Below are positions 34,359 through 44,207 of a stretch of DNA of 60,596 nucleotides, one piece after another (position 1 is the first letter of the stretch; the number at the start of each line of letters is the position of its first letter). Location: positions 1 through 60,596 of the forward strand of contig VGNE01000018.1 of NCBI GenBank assembly GCA_016866215.1, read 5' to 3'. The notes below the pieces were generated by a model, which saw nothing but the letters and a program-made list of their open reading frames with translations, ran no database searches and was not told the DNA's origin. Source of the stretch: Chloroflexota bacterium (GTDB lineage: Bacteria > Chloroflexota > Anaerolineae > Anaerolineales > Villigracilaceae). The translations under genes and the position numbers were made by a program.

Positions 34359-35086
34359 GCGAGTTCCTCTCCGCCTGCCATCCCTGTGGCAGCCTCTGGG
34401 CTTCCATACGCAGAAGCGACGCAGAGCGCAACGCCCAGGTCTTCAGCCTCCAAAGCAAGCAGGGACGCGAGCATGTCGGTCAGCGCGGGATAGAGCGGCA
34501 GGCGGGCTTTATCCTGAACGCGGGAAGCAAACGCCAAAGCCCACAGCCCAAGGTGGTCGCTTAGAAAAGCGGAACGCGCGTCGCGGCAGATCTGAGCCTG
34601 CTCCGTCAGTCCATTGCGTAACGCGTGCGCTTCCTTCGCGCACAGCACAGCCATAAATTCCAACTCACTGCCGATATGGTCAACACGCTCGTGCGCGTCG
34701 GGCGACATCTGCACGCCGAAGGCGCGATAGAAGCCCGCGATGTCTGCGAGACTTTGCTCCATGCCGGCGGGAGAATACGTTGATTCGTAAGGCGAACATA
34801 ACGCCTGGCGATGAAAGAGAAAGATATGTTCTTCAGCAGGAGTGAGATGGGGTGACTGCGGATTATGGATTGCGGCGCGCAGATTGTCCAGACTTGTGCG
34901 CAAGGAGGACGCATCCGGACTCACCCGAGCCCTTCGATCAAACTCAGGGCAAGCCTGCTCTGCTAAAGCGACGGCTTTCCCCATCTCTGACACGATCAGC
35001 GCAAAATCCGTGTCCCGATCGGGATAAGCAAAACTGAACGCGAGCGCGGAATATAACGCGGCGCGGGATTCGAGTTTGTCGGTCAT
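34349..35086 (-). CDS. TorD/NarJ-family molybdoenzyme chaperone
   Basis: A 245-residue all-helical protein with the family features: ALYSALAFSFAYPDRD at the start and the YESTYSP motif near residue 98 followed by an acidic helical half. These chaperones hold the catalytic subunit until cofactor insertion and Tat export. Residues about 44-52 (PEFDRRARV) come from a dispersed CCTTCGATCAAACTCAGGG repeat, read in frame. It lies after the gamma subunit, the common order alpha, beta, gamma, delta. Confidence 0.85.
   Translation of the reverse strand: MTDKLESRAALYSALAFSFAYPDRDTDFALIVSEMGKAVALAEQACPEFDRRARVSPDASSLRTSLDNLRAAIHNPQSPHLTPAEEHIFLFHRQALCSPYESTYSPAGMEQSLADIAGFYRAFGVQMSPDAHERVDHIGSELEFMAVLCAKEAHALRNGLTEQAQICRDARSAFLSDHLGLWALAFASRVQDKARLPLYPALTDMLASLLALEAEDLGVALCVASAYGSPEAATGMAGGEELACE
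34929..34958. repeat. Short dispersed repeat (CTTCGATCAAACTCAGGG) inside the chaperone gene
   Basis: Reverse complement of the CTGAGTTTATCGAAGG unit in glpD with one or two changes. In frame with the chaperone coding sequence. Confidence 0.6.
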
Positions 35087-35107
35087 GATTTGTCCTTATA
35101 AGAATAC

Positions 35108-35203
35108 AGACCCTAAAGGTTTTTCTGGCAAACCAGTTGGAAAATCTACGAGGCTGTCTTGCTCATAACGCTTTTTCGGTAGCAAAGGAAACCTTTAGGG
35201 TCT
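35108..35203. repeat. MITE-like palindromic element of 96 bases
   Basis: AGACCCTAAAGGTTT at 35108-35122 is mirrored exactly at 35189-35203. It ends one base before the stop codon of the gamma subunit gene and fills the gap to the chaperone gene. Confidence 0.8.
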
Positions 35204-35204
35204 T

Positions 35205-36242
35205 TCATGCAATCTTACGGCGGCGCATGAAGAAGAACGCGCCGACAACGACCAGCACAATTACAACTGCGATAGTGATGAAGGTTCCAATTGGCATACC
35301 CAAAACTTTTGGAGTCGGTCCTGCAATACCTTTTTCTGTTTCGAGCAGCATGGTTGTCCACGTGGAAAGTTGTTTGCGCGCGCCCACCTGTTGATCGGAG
35401 CCATCCCACACGGCGAAAGCGATTGAAAAAGCTCGATCAAGCGTAAATTGTACATCGTTCTCATCGGCGCTTACTAATGGACGGGAAAAAACCACATACC
35501 ATTTACCGTCTTCCCAAACTCCCCGCCCCAATAAGCCCTGGTCCGCCTGTGACGTTACCGTACCGAAACCCATGGAACTCAGATCTTCAACCGGTGTTAC
35601 ACGCGCGGGGTTGGAAAGCGGGTTGCCTACAGACCATCCAACCAAATAGGCTCTGGCTTCCTCTGAATTGAAATCGGTGGGTAGGCGGAAGGGCGGCTCG
35701 CCAACAACAAAAGGATAATGGTCAAGCCAAAAGTTTGGGTAGGCATCCACCACATCGCGGAACCCATTATCAATATCCCATTGCCAGTCGGCTTTCCAAT
35801 GCCACAGATTTACCAGTTGTCCAGCCGCCCCCATGCAGAGAATTTTTTGAGTCTGCTCCGCGTCCAGGTCGTCCACAGAAAACTGGAGCGCGGCGGCGTC
35901 GCGAAATTCATCGGGCTTTGTGGCGTGCGAGTCCTGGGAGGCATCCTCCCAAACAAGACGGAAGACGATATCTTCGCCATTGTTGAGCGATTGCACTTCA
36001 ACGGAGGAAACGGTCGCGGCGAACAGGGTCGGGGCGATGGCAGATTGCGGCGTCACTGAGGCAGCGTAAACCGGGACCGAATCCCACGCCGGGGATTTTG
36101 GATCAGTTAGCGGCAATTCCCCATCGTTATAAACCGATATCAATTGAGGCTGTGCCTGCGCCAGCGCCAATCCATTGGACGAAAGCGCAAACGCCAGCGC
36201 GAGTATGGCAAGGAGAGGAATGTGTTTGAAAAAACGGGTCAT
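35205..36242 (-). CDS. Heme b-binding gamma subunit of the NXR-type oxidoreductase
   Basis: A 345-residue protein with a cleavable signal (about 1-28), an ethylbenzene-dehydrogenase-type heme-binding domain, and one C-terminal span followed by RRRK. The CMGAAGQLVNLWHWKADW motif is typical of the EbdC/DdhC/NXR gamma family, where a Met and a Lys ligate heme b; which pair does so here I cannot say. The C-terminal span anchors the complex to the outer face of the membrane. It passes electrons between the iron-sulfur subunit and a c-type cytochrome or quinone partner not encoded here. Confidence 0.85.
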   Translation of the reverse strand: MTRFFKHIPLLAILALAFALSSNGLALAQAQPQLISVYNDGELPLTDPKSPAWDSVPVYAASVTPQSAIAPTLFAATVSSVEVQSLNNGEDIVFRLVWEDASQDSHATKPDEFRDAAALQFSVDDLDAEQTQKILCMGAAGQLVNLWHWKADWQWDIDNGFRDVVDAYPNFWLDHYPFVVGEPPFRLPTDFNSEEARAYLVGWSVGNPLSNPARVTPVEDLSSMGFGTVTSQADQGLLGRGVWEDGKWYVVFSRPLVSADENDVQFTLDRAFSIAFAVWDGSDQQVGARKQLSTWTTMLLETEKGIAGPTPKVLGMPIGTFITIAVVIVLVVVGAFFFMRRRKIA

Positions 36243-36259
36243 GGTTTTTTCCTTGATTG

Positions 36260-36292
36260 AGATCTGGCAGGTTTGAAAAACCTGCCAGATCT
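36260..36292. repeat. Perfect palindrome between beta and gamma subunit genes
   Basis: AGATCTGGCAGGTTT and its exact reverse complement with a three-base loop. A hairpin in the transcript that may adjust relative expression; in style a dispersed element. Confidence 0.8.
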
Positions 36293-36296
36293 ATTC

Positions 36297-37424
36297 TTAC
36301 GGCGTATTGTGCAGGAACGCGCCGGTCGCAGCGTTGAAGTCAGGGCGGATGTAGATCGGCTCTTTGAGTGGAACCTTGGCGATCTCGTCGCCTTTGGCGT
36401 CGTAGCCATACGCGAAGCCTTCTTTTACACGGAATTTTTCAATCCACTTGTCGGTTGCGCCCATCAAGAGCAATACGCCCAACAGTTCGGGATCATCTTT
36501 CACGCGCTTGTACGTGTCTACGGCATTTGGCACGCCGGGACCGAACATTTGCAACAGGAATTCCTGCGGCACATGAATGGGCGGTATGTAATAGATGTTG
36601 ACATTCAGCCCAAACTGCGGATAGAGCGGCAGGGCGACCTTGCGACCATGCACTAAAAAGTCCACGGGGCTGTCCAACACGGCTTTATCGGGGAAGTGTA
36701 CCCAGCCATTAATGCGGATGCGCCCAATGCAACTGAGCGTGCAATAGGTCTGCCTGCCCTGCTCAACGAGTGGGTAACAGGCGATACATTTTTCAGAGAC
36801 GCGTGTAACGGTGTTGTACAAAGCCTTCTTGAACGGACAGGCGCGGGCACATTCGCGATAACCGCGGCAGCGAGTCTCGTCAATCAATACAATGCCATCC
36901 TCTTCGCGCTTGTAAATGGCTTTGCGCGGGCAGGAAGCAAGGCAGGCGGGATAACTGCAATGGTTACAAATGCGCTGGAGATAGAACATCCAGACCGGAT
37001 GCGGCAGGGTAAAGTATGCGCCGCGGTCAATCGTGCCAGCCACTTCGTCTTCGCCGTGATTGGGGTGCGCCCAATCCTCATCCTCGGGCAGGAAGCCAAG
37101 CGCGGCGCGTCCGGGAGGCGCGGCTTCGAAGATGGTCTTGCCGGTGTAAACGCCGTTGCTCCATGATTGCCCGCCGAGTTGTTCGAGCAGGCGCACGTCC
37201 CATCCAAGCGGATATGAGCCGTAAGGCTTGGTCTCGACGTTGTTCCAGAACATGTGCTCCTGTCCGCGCCCGGAAGTCCAGGCGTTCTTGCAGGCGAGCG
37301 TGCAGGTCTGGCAGGCGATACATTTGTTGATGTCAAAGACCGCGCCGAATTGTTTTTCGGGATACGCCGCCTCGTAGGGGTAGTTCATTTCGCGTCCGAT
37401 TTGCCAGTTATATACTTTGGGCAT
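36297..37424 (-). CDS. nxrB: Iron-sulfur beta subunit, NxrB-like
   Basis: A 375-residue protein. It starts MPKVYNWQIGREMNYPYE, very close to the start of Nitrospira-type NxrB as I remember it, with WNNVETKPYGSYP. Cysteine sets: CIACQTCTLAC, CNHCSYPACLASC, CRGYRECARAC and CIACYPLVEQGRQTYC, holding one [3Fe-4S] and three [4Fe-4S] clusters in this family. The first set has the full cysteine complement. The ATG at 37424 is preferred (GAGGT upstream). No signal peptide, so exported with alpha. Confidence 0.85.
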   Translation of the reverse strand: MPKVYNWQIGREMNYPYEAAYPEKQFGAVFDINKCIACQTCTLACKNAWTSGRGQEHMFWNNVETKPYGSYPLGWDVRLLEQLGGQSWSNGVYTGKTIFEAAPPGRAALGFLPEDEDWAHPNHGEDEVAGTIDRGAYFTLPHPVWMFYLQRICNHCSYPACLASCPRKAIYKREEDGIVLIDETRCRGYRECARACPFKKALYNTVTRVSEKCIACYPLVEQGRQTYCTLSCIGRIRINGWVHFPDKAVLDSPVDFLVHGRKVALPLYPQFGLNVNIYYIPPIHVPQEFLLQMFGPGVPNAVDTYKRVKDDPELLGVLLLMGATDKWIEKFRVKEGFAYGYDAKGDEIAKVPLKEPIYIRPDFNAATGAFLHNTP

Positions 37425-37445
37425 GATGACCTCGTTAATTGACAT

Positions 37446-37528
37446 GTCACTGCGATGCGCTTTGCGCGAAGCAGTCTCTTGTTGAGAGGGGATTGCTTCG
37501 TCGGGAAGATCACCCTCCTCGCAATGAT
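37446..37528. repeat. Dispersed palindromic repeat family A, copy 3
   Basis: GTCACTGCGATGCGC with GCGAAGCAGTCTCTT on the left and GGGGATTGCTTCG with CTCGCAATGATA on the right. Between the alpha and beta subunit genes. Confidence 0.7.
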
Positions 37529-37531
37529 ATA

Positions 37532-40500
37532 CTACTCACTGCTGGTAATGAAACCGCCAGCCAGATAATTCTTCATTGCGTCGTTCTCGTAGCCTGCGCG
37601 CAGACCGAGCGCGGCGGGACGCCATAAACCTTCGCCGTTCACGCCGCCAGATTCTGCTTTGGTGATTTTGACGAACGACTCTTTGGGGGCGCCCACGGTG
37701 CAATGTACGTCAATCGCAAAACCCGAGCCGATGTTCTGACCGTACACGTCCTTGCGAGTTAGCGTCTCGGTCATCAACGTCGGTCGCAGCCAGGTACGCA
37801 CTGCGCTTTGATGTCCGCCATAGCGGAACATGGCTTGATACCCCGTGCGCGGATTCTTTGCCAGCCCGTCGTCGCGCGTCTCGTGTCCCTCCACCGAGCC
37901 GTGTGTGGCCTGGTACATGTGGAACCACATCCGCAGCACGCCGCGCGCGAGTCCGTTGTAATAGCGGGCGCGCGTCATCATTCTCATCGCTTTGTAGTCG
38001 GGATCGTCGGGTTTGGCGCCGCGATAAGGCCGGTCGGATGGGTCGGCGTCAATCCAGATGTAATCGCCGTCCTCAATTCCAAGTTCGCGCGCGTCGGCGG
38101 GATTAATATCGGCGTACGATTCGCCCACCCACGGCATGCGCTTGTCGTGGCGCATCATGTCGCCAAACGGACCGAAATAAACGGCGATCGTGCTGAGGTC
38201 CACGGGGGTGGTGTGCGTGCCATGGCGATATTTGGGTGTGATGAAAATAAAACGATAGTCTTGACTGGTAAGCGGGTGGTTACTGGCGACGACTTCATCA
38301 GCGGAACGAATGACGTTACGCACCTGCCGCGTCTCAGTGGATTGGTCGTTCGGGTCGAGTCCGTATCCTTGCGGACCCGTCGGATTCATCATGGATTGGA
38401 TATCCTTGCCCGCGACGATAACATTCGGTTCGTGGGGCGTGGCGTCCACCGGTTCCCGATAGACAGGCAGGTTCTCGCCGTGTTCAATGAACTCCGGTTC
38501 ATCGCGATAGAACTCGATCCTGCCGGTCTTGGTATACCAGGGTTTGCTCTCCTGCGTCTGCTCCCAGCCCACCACCTTCGGATAGGTGCGGAGCATTTTC
38601 AGCGCAGGGATGCCCTCCTTCGCCAGATTTTCCAACTCATCAAATTTATAGCCGCGCAGTGATGAGGAAAGGTCAACGATGCGCTGGAGATAGACATCCA
38701 CGCATCCCTCGCCGACGAACTTCCAGTAATCTGCAAAACGCTGATCGCCTGTGAGTTTGGCAAGGGCATTCGCAACGCCTGCCAGCGCCTCGATATCCGC
38801 TTTTGTATCGAAGATGCGTTCCAGCGGCGTGCGCGGGAATACCTGCACAAACGGGTTGGTAACCGAGCCGCACATGTCGGGATGCTTCATCTCCGCCCAT
38901 GAGTCCACGCCAAACACAACGTCGGCGTACTCGCAGGTCATCGTCCACCACCACTCATTGACCACAACCGTCTCGACGCGCGGCAGGGTATTGTGGATCA
39001 TGTCATACGCCCATTTGGCGTTGCCGAGAATGGAGTTGGTATTTGCCCACCAGGTAAATTTGGTGGGAGTGGAGAGATGCCCCGCGCCGGTAAATAGTTT
39101 ATTGCCCACCCGTAATGGACGGTCGCCATAAGAAAAATAGTGGGCAGACTCATAACTGAGATAGCTTTTGGTCTTGGGTGTTTTAGCGGGGTCAAGTTCA
39201 ATGTGGAACGGATCTTCAGTAATGTATTGAGGCAAGCCGTTGAACAGGGCAACGCGGTAATTACCCGCGTAGGAGCCGGGCGAGCCGCCCCAATGCCCGA
39301 TGTTGTTCGTGAGCGCCGCGACAAGGAACAGGGCGCGGTCTTTTAAGTCAGCGTTGAAGAAGTGGTTCGGTCCCATACCATGCGTGAGCAGGGTTGCTGC
39401 AGGGTTGGCGGCGATCTGACGCGCCAGGCTTTCAACCGCCTCCACCGGGGCGCAAGTGAGCTTCGAGACGTTTTGCGGATCGAACTCAGTCAGATATTCC
39501 ATGATGATCGCAAAGAGCGGACGGACTTTGACTTGCGCACCATCTGTTGTGGTGACGGTGAACTCGCCTTCGAGCGCCGGGTCAACGCCCAGTTTCGTGA
39601 AATGCTCGCCCACCTGATCGCGGTTGATAACAAAAGGCTGTTCTTTCTGCGAATCCCATACGACGAAATCGCCCCACTTGTCGCGCAACGCCTGGCGAAC
39701 GTACTGTGTCGGTTGGTTGAAGTTTGGAGCGGGACTTTCCTCGGGCGTCATCACGTGCATCGTATTGGTCAGTTCGGCGGATTGATAATTGGGCGTGATG
39801 TTCGCCGCACCGAGCAGTTTGAGCGTATCTGTTCGTACCAGAAGCGGCAGGTCGGTAAAATTCTTGACGTATTTCGCGTCGTAGGTCTTTTCCTTGATGA
39901 TGACGTGCGCCAGACCAAGCGCCAGCGCCGGGTCGGTGCCGGGGCGAATGATAATCACCTCGTCGGCTTTATTCGACGTGGACTGGTATTCGGGGGCAAT
40001 GGTGATGATCTTACTTCCGCGCAGGCGCGCCTCGGTCAGCCAGTGACCATCGGGCATTTTTGTTGAAATCCAGTTCATGCCCCAAAGTGTGATCAGGTTC
40101 GCATTCTCGGCGGTGAACAGGTCGAAGTCCACGGTCTGCTGGCCCGTGACCATGGGGTGACCCGGAGGCAGGTCGGTATGCCAGGCGTAGTTATCCCAGC
40201 CGCGCCCGCCGAGTGCATTATCGGGACCCACCTGACGAGTGTAATCGTCAAGCAAGCCCATCATATTTCCATAGCGATACAAGCCAATAATGCGCGTCGC
40301 GCCGAGGAAGGGCATGCCGCCGCGGAATTTGAGGGTACGCGTCCCCGCCTCTTTCATCGTGGCGATCATGGCTTCATCGTAATTCTGTTGCTTGAGAAGT
40401 TCCGCGCCTTCGGGTCCGCTGTAAGTTTTGGCAATGTTCATCTGGGCGCGTGCGACAAGTTCAAAAGCTTCGTCCCATTCCACTTTGACAAATTCATCCT

Positions 40501-40996
40501 TGCCGCGATTGAGATATTTGGCGGCGGGCAACCCATTGGCTTCACGCGGGAAATCGGCTTTCGCCCAATCCAGCCAGCCCTTGCGGATAAACGCCCCTTT
40601 TACGCGGCGGTCTCCATAGAAACGCCGCACAAGCGCCAGTCCCTTCTGGCAGGCGCGCGGTTCCCAGCGGGCTGACGGGCTGTTCCCAAGCATGTCTGTT
40701 GCTTCGTGATAGCGATAGCTTGGCTCAATACGCACCACCTGTCCGTTCCGCACCAATGCCTTGAGCAGGCAGTTGTGCGTGTCGTTGGGCGCGCACAGGA
40801 AAGTGAAACTGGAGTCAGTCTGATACAGATTACGATAGGCTTTCTCCCAGTCCCGGTTGGGATAGTAATCCAACGGATTATCAATATCCGTTATGGTTTG
40901 CAGGTACGCCATTCGCTGGTCAAGCAAAAGGGCGAGACTGGCGCCGCCGGCAACGGCGGAAATTTTGAGAAAATCACGGCGGTTAAATTTGGGCAT
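37532..40996 (-). CDS. nxrA: NXR-type nitrate/nitrite oxidoreductase catalytic subunit
   Basis: A 1154-residue type II DMSO-reductase-family enzyme with a twin-arginine signal ([15 protein letters not shown]), so periplasmic. Cluster ligands appear as Cys68, Asp72, Cys76 and Cys116 (CAPNDTHNC pattern with Asp in place of a Cys), and the Mo ligand is probably Asp275 in [17 protein letters not shown]; both patterns match Nitrospira/anammox-type NxrA and related Nar enzymes as I recall them. It either reduces nitrate or oxidises nitrite; sequence alone does not say. The next gene upstream is a small pseudo-receiver, and the upstream NarX/NarL pair suggests nitrate-responsive control. Confidence 0.85.
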   Translation of the reverse strand: MPKFNRRDFLKISAVAGGASLALLLDQRMAYLQTITDIDNPLDYYPNRDWEKAYRNLYQTDSSFTFLCAPNDTHNCLLKALVRNGQVVRIEPSYRYHEATDMLGNSPSARWEPRACQKGLALVRRFYGDRRVKGAFIRKGWLDWAKADFPREANGLPAAKYLNRGKDEFVKVEWDEAFELVARAQMNIAKTYSGPEGAELLKQQNYDEAMIATMKEAGTRTLKFRGGMPFLGATRIIGLYRYGNMMGLLDDYTRQVGPDNALGGRGWDNYAWHTDLPPGHPMVTGQQTVDFDLFTAENANLITLWGMNWISTKMPDGHWLTEARLRGSKIITIAPEYQSTSNKADEVIIIRPGTDPALALGLAHVIIKEKTYDAKYVKNFTDLPLLVRTDTLKLLGAANITPNYQSAELTNTMHVMTPEESPAPNFNQPTQYVRQALRDKWGDFVVWDSQKEQPFVINRDQVGEHFTKLGVDPALEGEFTVTTTDGAQVKVRPLFAIIMEYLTEFDPQNVSKLTCAPVEAVESLARQIAANPAATLLTHGMGPNHFFNADLKDRALFLVAALTNNIGHWGGSPGSYAGNYRVALFNGLPQYITEDPFHIELDPAKTPKTKSYLSYESAHYFSYGDRPLRVGNKLFTGAGHLSTPTKFTWWANTNSILGNAKWAYDMIHNTLPRVETVVVNEWWWTMTCEYADVVFGVDSWAEMKHPDMCGSVTNPFVQVFPRTPLERIFDTKADIEALAGVANALAKLTGDQRFADYWKFVGEGCVDVYLQRIVDLSSSLRGYKFDELENLAKEGIPALKMLRTYPKVVGWEQTQESKPWYTKTGRIEFYRDEPEFIEHGENLPVYREPVDATPHEPNVIVAGKDIQSMMNPTGPQGYGLDPNDQSTETRQVRNVIRSADEVVASNHPLTSQDYRFIFITPKYRHGTHTTPVDLSTIAVYFGPFGDMMRHDKRMPWVGESYADINPADARELGIEDGDYIWIDADPSDRPYRGAKPDDPDYKAMRMMTRARYYNGLARGVLRMWFHMYQATHGSVEGHETRDDGLAKNPRTGYQAMFRYGGHQSAVRTWLRPTLMTETLTRKDVYGQNIGSGFAIDVHCTVGAPKESFVKITKAESGGVNGEGLWRPAALGLRAGYENDAMKNYLAGGFITSSE

Positions 40997-40998
40997 GG

Positions 40999-41340
40999 CT
41001 AACTCCGTTTGAGCAGGGCTTCAATCGCGGCAAGCAATTCAGGCATGCTCGCGCCAATGTGGCGGCAGGTAATGACTTGCGCATTGTTGGCGTTGAGATC
41101 GGCGCGAATGATGCGCAGGTCGGGATACATGGCAAGGAACTGGGCGTAAGCCGTCGGTGGTTGTTCGCCTGCTTCCGCGATAATCACTACATCGGGGAGG
41201 TTGTCTCGAATCATTTGTGCGGCTGTCTCAACTGTGGGCGCGCAGCCAATCACCTTGATGGTTTCAACTTTTGCCAGCGCCTGCGCCAGCGTCTCAGCGA
41301 ACAACGAAGCGCCGACGATGAACACACGACGCGCTTCCAT
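40999..41340 (-). CDS. Stand-alone degenerate receiver (pseudo-receiver) domain
   Basis: A 113-residue protein with the receiver-fold rhythm: [49 protein letters not shown]. The phospho-acceptor Asp is missing: VVIIAEAG stands where VVLLDxxMP is expected, and the N-terminal acidic pair is also lost. The ATG at 41340 is preferred to a TTG six bases earlier. It lies between the response regulator and nxrA-like genes and ends one base before the latter, so it is made with the enzyme; a signalling-type adaptor is possible. Confidence 0.6.
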   Translation of the reverse strand: MEARRVFIVGASLFAETLAQALAKVETIKVIGCAPTVETAAQMIRDNLPDVVIIAEAGEQPPTAYAQFLAMYPDLRIIRADLNANNAQVITCRHIGASMPELLAAIEALLKRS

Positions 41341-41444
41341 ATTCAAAGTATGCGTGAAGATAAATGGCTTGTCTATCCGTCACGTTTGTCACAAAGAATG
41401 AAAAAAGAGTGATTGGATGATTGTCTTGAATGGAGGGAAGCAGT

Positions 41445-42116
41445 TTATCTGGGCGTCTTATTCACCCACCCCACTTGCGCGGCAAACTTTGCGGCTTGCC
41501 GCCGGTTAATGGCGTGAAGTTTGCTGAGGATACTGCGGACGTGGCTTTTGACGGTGTGCAGGCTGAGGGAAAGTTGTGCCGCGATTTCCTTATCCGTTGC
41601 ACCCGTTGCGACGAGATTAAGCACCCCGCGCTCGCGAGGCGTGAGGTCGGCATATTCCGGCGAGGACGACTCAGGCGCAGGACGATTAGCCAGCCGGGCA
41701 AATTCTTCCAGCAGGCGCGAAGCCAACTTGGGGGGTAGTGCGGCTTCGCCAGCTACAACGTTGCGCACGACGCGTAGAAAATCAACCGAGTTCGTGCTCT
41801 TGAGCAAGTAGCCGCTTGCCCCAGACTTGATGGCCTCGAACAACTTCTCATCCTCGTCATGGACGGTGAGGATGAGAATGCACGCCTCGGGCCATTCAGT
41901 GCGGATCAATCGTGTCGTCTCCAACCCCTCACATAGCGGCATTTTGATATCCATGATAATCAGGTCAGGGCGCAAATCACGGGCGAGGGTCAGTGCCTCC
42001 AGACCGTCGCCAGCCTGACCCACAACTTCCAAGTCCGGCTGGGCATTGATCAGTCCAGCCAGGCCTTCGCGGAAGAGTTCGTGATCATCAGCGAGCAAAA
42101 TGCGAGCGCGGCTCAT
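41445..42116 (-). CDS. NarL-family response regulator
   Basis: A 223-residue regulator: ILLADDHELFREGLAGL at the start, phospho-acceptor Asp56 in LIIMDIKMP, the Thr/Lys region GYLLKS, and a C-terminal helix-turn-helix LTPRERGVLNLVATGATDKE then HTVKSHVRSILSKLH. The ATG at 42116 is chosen (GAGGAG six bases before); a TTG upstream is less likely. It lies 29 bases after the NarX-like kinase, so the two form a nitrate-type two-component pair in front of the oxidoreductase genes. Confidence 0.93.
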   Translation of the reverse strand: MSRARILLADDHELFREGLAGLINAQPDLEVVGQAGDGLEALTLARDLRPDLIIMDIKMPLCEGLETTRLIRTEWPEACILILTVHDEDEKLFEAIKSGASGYLLKSTNSVDFLRVVRNVVAGEAALPPKLASRLLEEFARLANRPAPESSSPEYADLTPRERGVLNLVATGATDKEIAAQLSLSLHTVKSHVRSILSKLHAINRRQAAKFAAQVGWVNKTPR

Positions 42117-42145
42117 GCGCAACTCCTCGAACTTGGCGAGACGAT

Positions 42146-44035
42146 TCAATCATCATTCGTCCTTGCCCCCGCTAACGGAAATGTTGCCAGGACTTTCGTC
42201 CCCGCGCCGGGTGCGGATTCGATGGCGAGAACTCCTCCGCTTCGTTCCGCGCGCGCCCGCATAATAGCCAACCCGAGGTGATTTTCAGTCTTAATCGCCT
42301 GCGGGTCAAATCCATCACCATCGTCTTTCACTGTGAACAGGGCCTCGTCGTTCACCCGCCCAATCCGCACCCAAACCTGATGCGCCTGCGCATGCCGCCG
42401 AACATTGTTAAGCGCCTCGCGGACAATGTGTGCCGCCTGTGCCTGTGCCAGATGCGAGAGAGCCAGCGCGGAACGGTCAGTGATTATCAGTTCAGCGGAA
42501 AGACCGGATACCTCGCGGAAATTCTCAACACAGTCAGTAATTTTTTCAGCCAAATCCTGTTTTGAGGCGAGAGAGGCGGCTGTAGATATCGGTTCACGAA
42601 GTCCGACGAGCGCCGCGCGCACCTGCCCATATGCGCCGCTGATTGCGGACTTCATCCGGTTGAGTTCATTTCCGGCTTCAGTGGAGCGATTGGCGGCAAT
42701 CATCTCCTGCGCTTGATCGGTCTTGAGATTGAGAAAGCTCAACGTTTGAGCCAGGTGATCGTGTAGTTCTGCGGCGAGGCGTTCGCGTTCCATCAGGGTT
42801 GCCGCCTGCCTTGCTTGATGCTGTTCTGCCTCCGCCAGCCGCGTGTTGGCAATTGCAATTGCCGCCGAGTTAGCGAGCAAAGTGAGTGCGCGGGTCTCGT
42901 CCGAATCGAAATGGCCATCATTGCTGCGCACGACACATAGCGCGCCGATCGTGGTTTCGCCTGTTCGAAGCGGGGCGGCAATGCACTGCCCGGGCGCGTG
43001 AACTCGAAGAAATCCACAGGTTGTACAGGCAGAGTCAGTGGTTACTGTTTCACCCTTTTCGATCACGCGTCTGGCAAAATGGTGTTGAAGCGGCTGGCGC
43101 AACATAGTTCGAATGTCTCCCCTTTCACTGCTGGCGGCGAGGATCAAGGCTGTCCGTCCCTCATCGAGCAGGCACAGCGAAGCGGCATCGGACCCGGTTA
43201 GTGCTCGAGCGCGATCAGTAACCGAACCCAGAAGATGAGAGAGATTGCGTTGGGCGACAATCTCCTGGCTAAACTCAAATGCCGAAGCCAACTCACGGGT
43301 ACGTTGACTCACTCGCGATTCGAGATGATCGCGCGCCGCAGCGATTTCGGTACGCATTGTCTCGAACGCCCTCCCCAACTCTCCCAATTCATTGTCGCCA
43401 AGGATCGGAAGCGGGTCATCCAATTGGCCGCCCGCGATACGTCGTGTTGCAATGTTGAGGTTGGTCAGCGGCTGCGCGAAACTCCGCCGGGTCAGCGCGT
43501 AGCCCCATGCCAGCAAAACCAATGCGGCAACGAAGAAGGTGAGTTGAATGATTTGAAGACGAAGTAATTTTGCCTGCGCCCGCGCCTCGTATGCGCTCAC
43601 AACCGAATCGAGTTGAGCGAGGATTACAGGCGCTTCCGATTGAAGCGCAAATGCATCCACCGGGTCAAGATAAGCGCGGAAATCTGCCCAAGTATGGGCA
43701 ACAGTGTCCAATTGGGCGCGCAGTTCCGGGTCGGGCGCGGGAGGCAGGTAGACGAGCCGGCCCGTTGAATCGAGCGTGGAGCCACCATCCAGCAAAGCAG
43801 GCAGTGTCTGTTCGAAAAGTTGAATAGTTGCAGTTAGTTCAGGGCTGTCTGGCTGGGCGAGAGCCAGCCACGTCATCTTTTGCGTGAGCATCCGCTGGCG
43901 CCCGGCAAGATTGATGACTACGGCATCGCTGGATTTGGCATGAACGGCAAGAAAGGTGGCGCCCACCGACCCGCCGACCAGCAAAATGAAGCCGAGAAAG
44001 ATCACGCCAAGCTGCGCGCGCAATGAGCGAAACAT
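42146..44035 (-). CDS. NarX-like nitrate/nitrite sensor histidine kinase
   Basis: A 629-residue kinase. Span at about 8-33, then a type IV pili/NarX-like periplasmic domain whose P-box reads NLAGRQRMLTQKM (residues 42-54), the nitrate-binding helix in NarX; second span about 160-182; HAMP; a GAF domain about 255-400 with Cys337, Cys340 and Cys351 (CTTCGFLRVHAPGQC); phospho-His425 in AAELHDHLAQTL; HATPase with DDGDGFD. The cysteines recall redox or Fe-S control in NarX/NreB-like kinases. The ATG at 44035 is preferred over upstream codons that come before the signal anchor. Confidence 0.9.
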   Translation of the reverse strand: MFRSLRAQLGVIFLGFILLVGGSVGATFLAVHAKSSDAVVINLAGRQRMLTQKMTWLALAQPDSPELTATIQLFEQTLPALLDGGSTLDSTGRLVYLPPAPDPELRAQLDTVAHTWADFRAYLDPVDAFALQSEAPVILAQLDSVVSAYEARAQAKLLRLQIIQLTFFVAALVLLAWGYALTRRSFAQPLTNLNIATRRIAGGQLDDPLPILGDNELGELGRAFETMRTEIAAARDHLESRVSQRTRELASAFEFSQEIVAQRNLSHLLGSVTDRARALTGSDAASLCLLDEGRTALILAASSERGDIRTMLRQPLQHHFARRVIEKGETVTTDSACTTCGFLRVHAPGQCIAAPLRTGETTIGALCVVRSNDGHFDSDETRALTLLANSAAIAIANTRLAEAEQHQARQAATLMERERLAAELHDHLAQTLSFLNLKTDQAQEMIAANRSTEAGNELNRMKSAISGAYGQVRAALVGLREPISTAASLASKQDLAEKITDCVENFREVSGLSAELIITDRSALALSHLAQAQAAHIVREALNNVRRHAQAHQVWVRIGRVNDEALFTVKDDGDGFDPQAIKTENHLGLAIMRARAERSGGVLAIESAPGAGTKVLATFPLAGARTNDD

Positions 44036-44147
44036 AAAGTTAACTCTCCAGTCGCAAGGGCTTTTGAGCGTCCCCTTTATTCGAAAGGCACACTCCTGGT
44101 CCAAACGAAACAACTTTGATCGGGCGCGAGGTTTTGGGCAATGACCA

Positions 44148-44176
44148 ATTGTATAGGCTATGTGGATCATTGGCAA
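44148..44176 (-). promoter_or_regulatory. Candidate sigma70-type promoter for the nitrate sensor operon
   Basis: On the minus strand TTGCCA, 17 bases, TACAAT. It lies about 110 bases before the kinase ATG. A ComM remnant begins 31 bases upstream of the -35. Confidence 0.5.
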
Positions 44177-44207
44177 GTAACGATTGTCCCTCGTTCTATT
44201 ACAAAAT

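Noticed and set aside
37808-38662. Plus-strand open frame of 284 codons in the alpha subunit gene
   Set aside because: Antisense shadow of the catalytic subunit; no start context and no recognisable domain.
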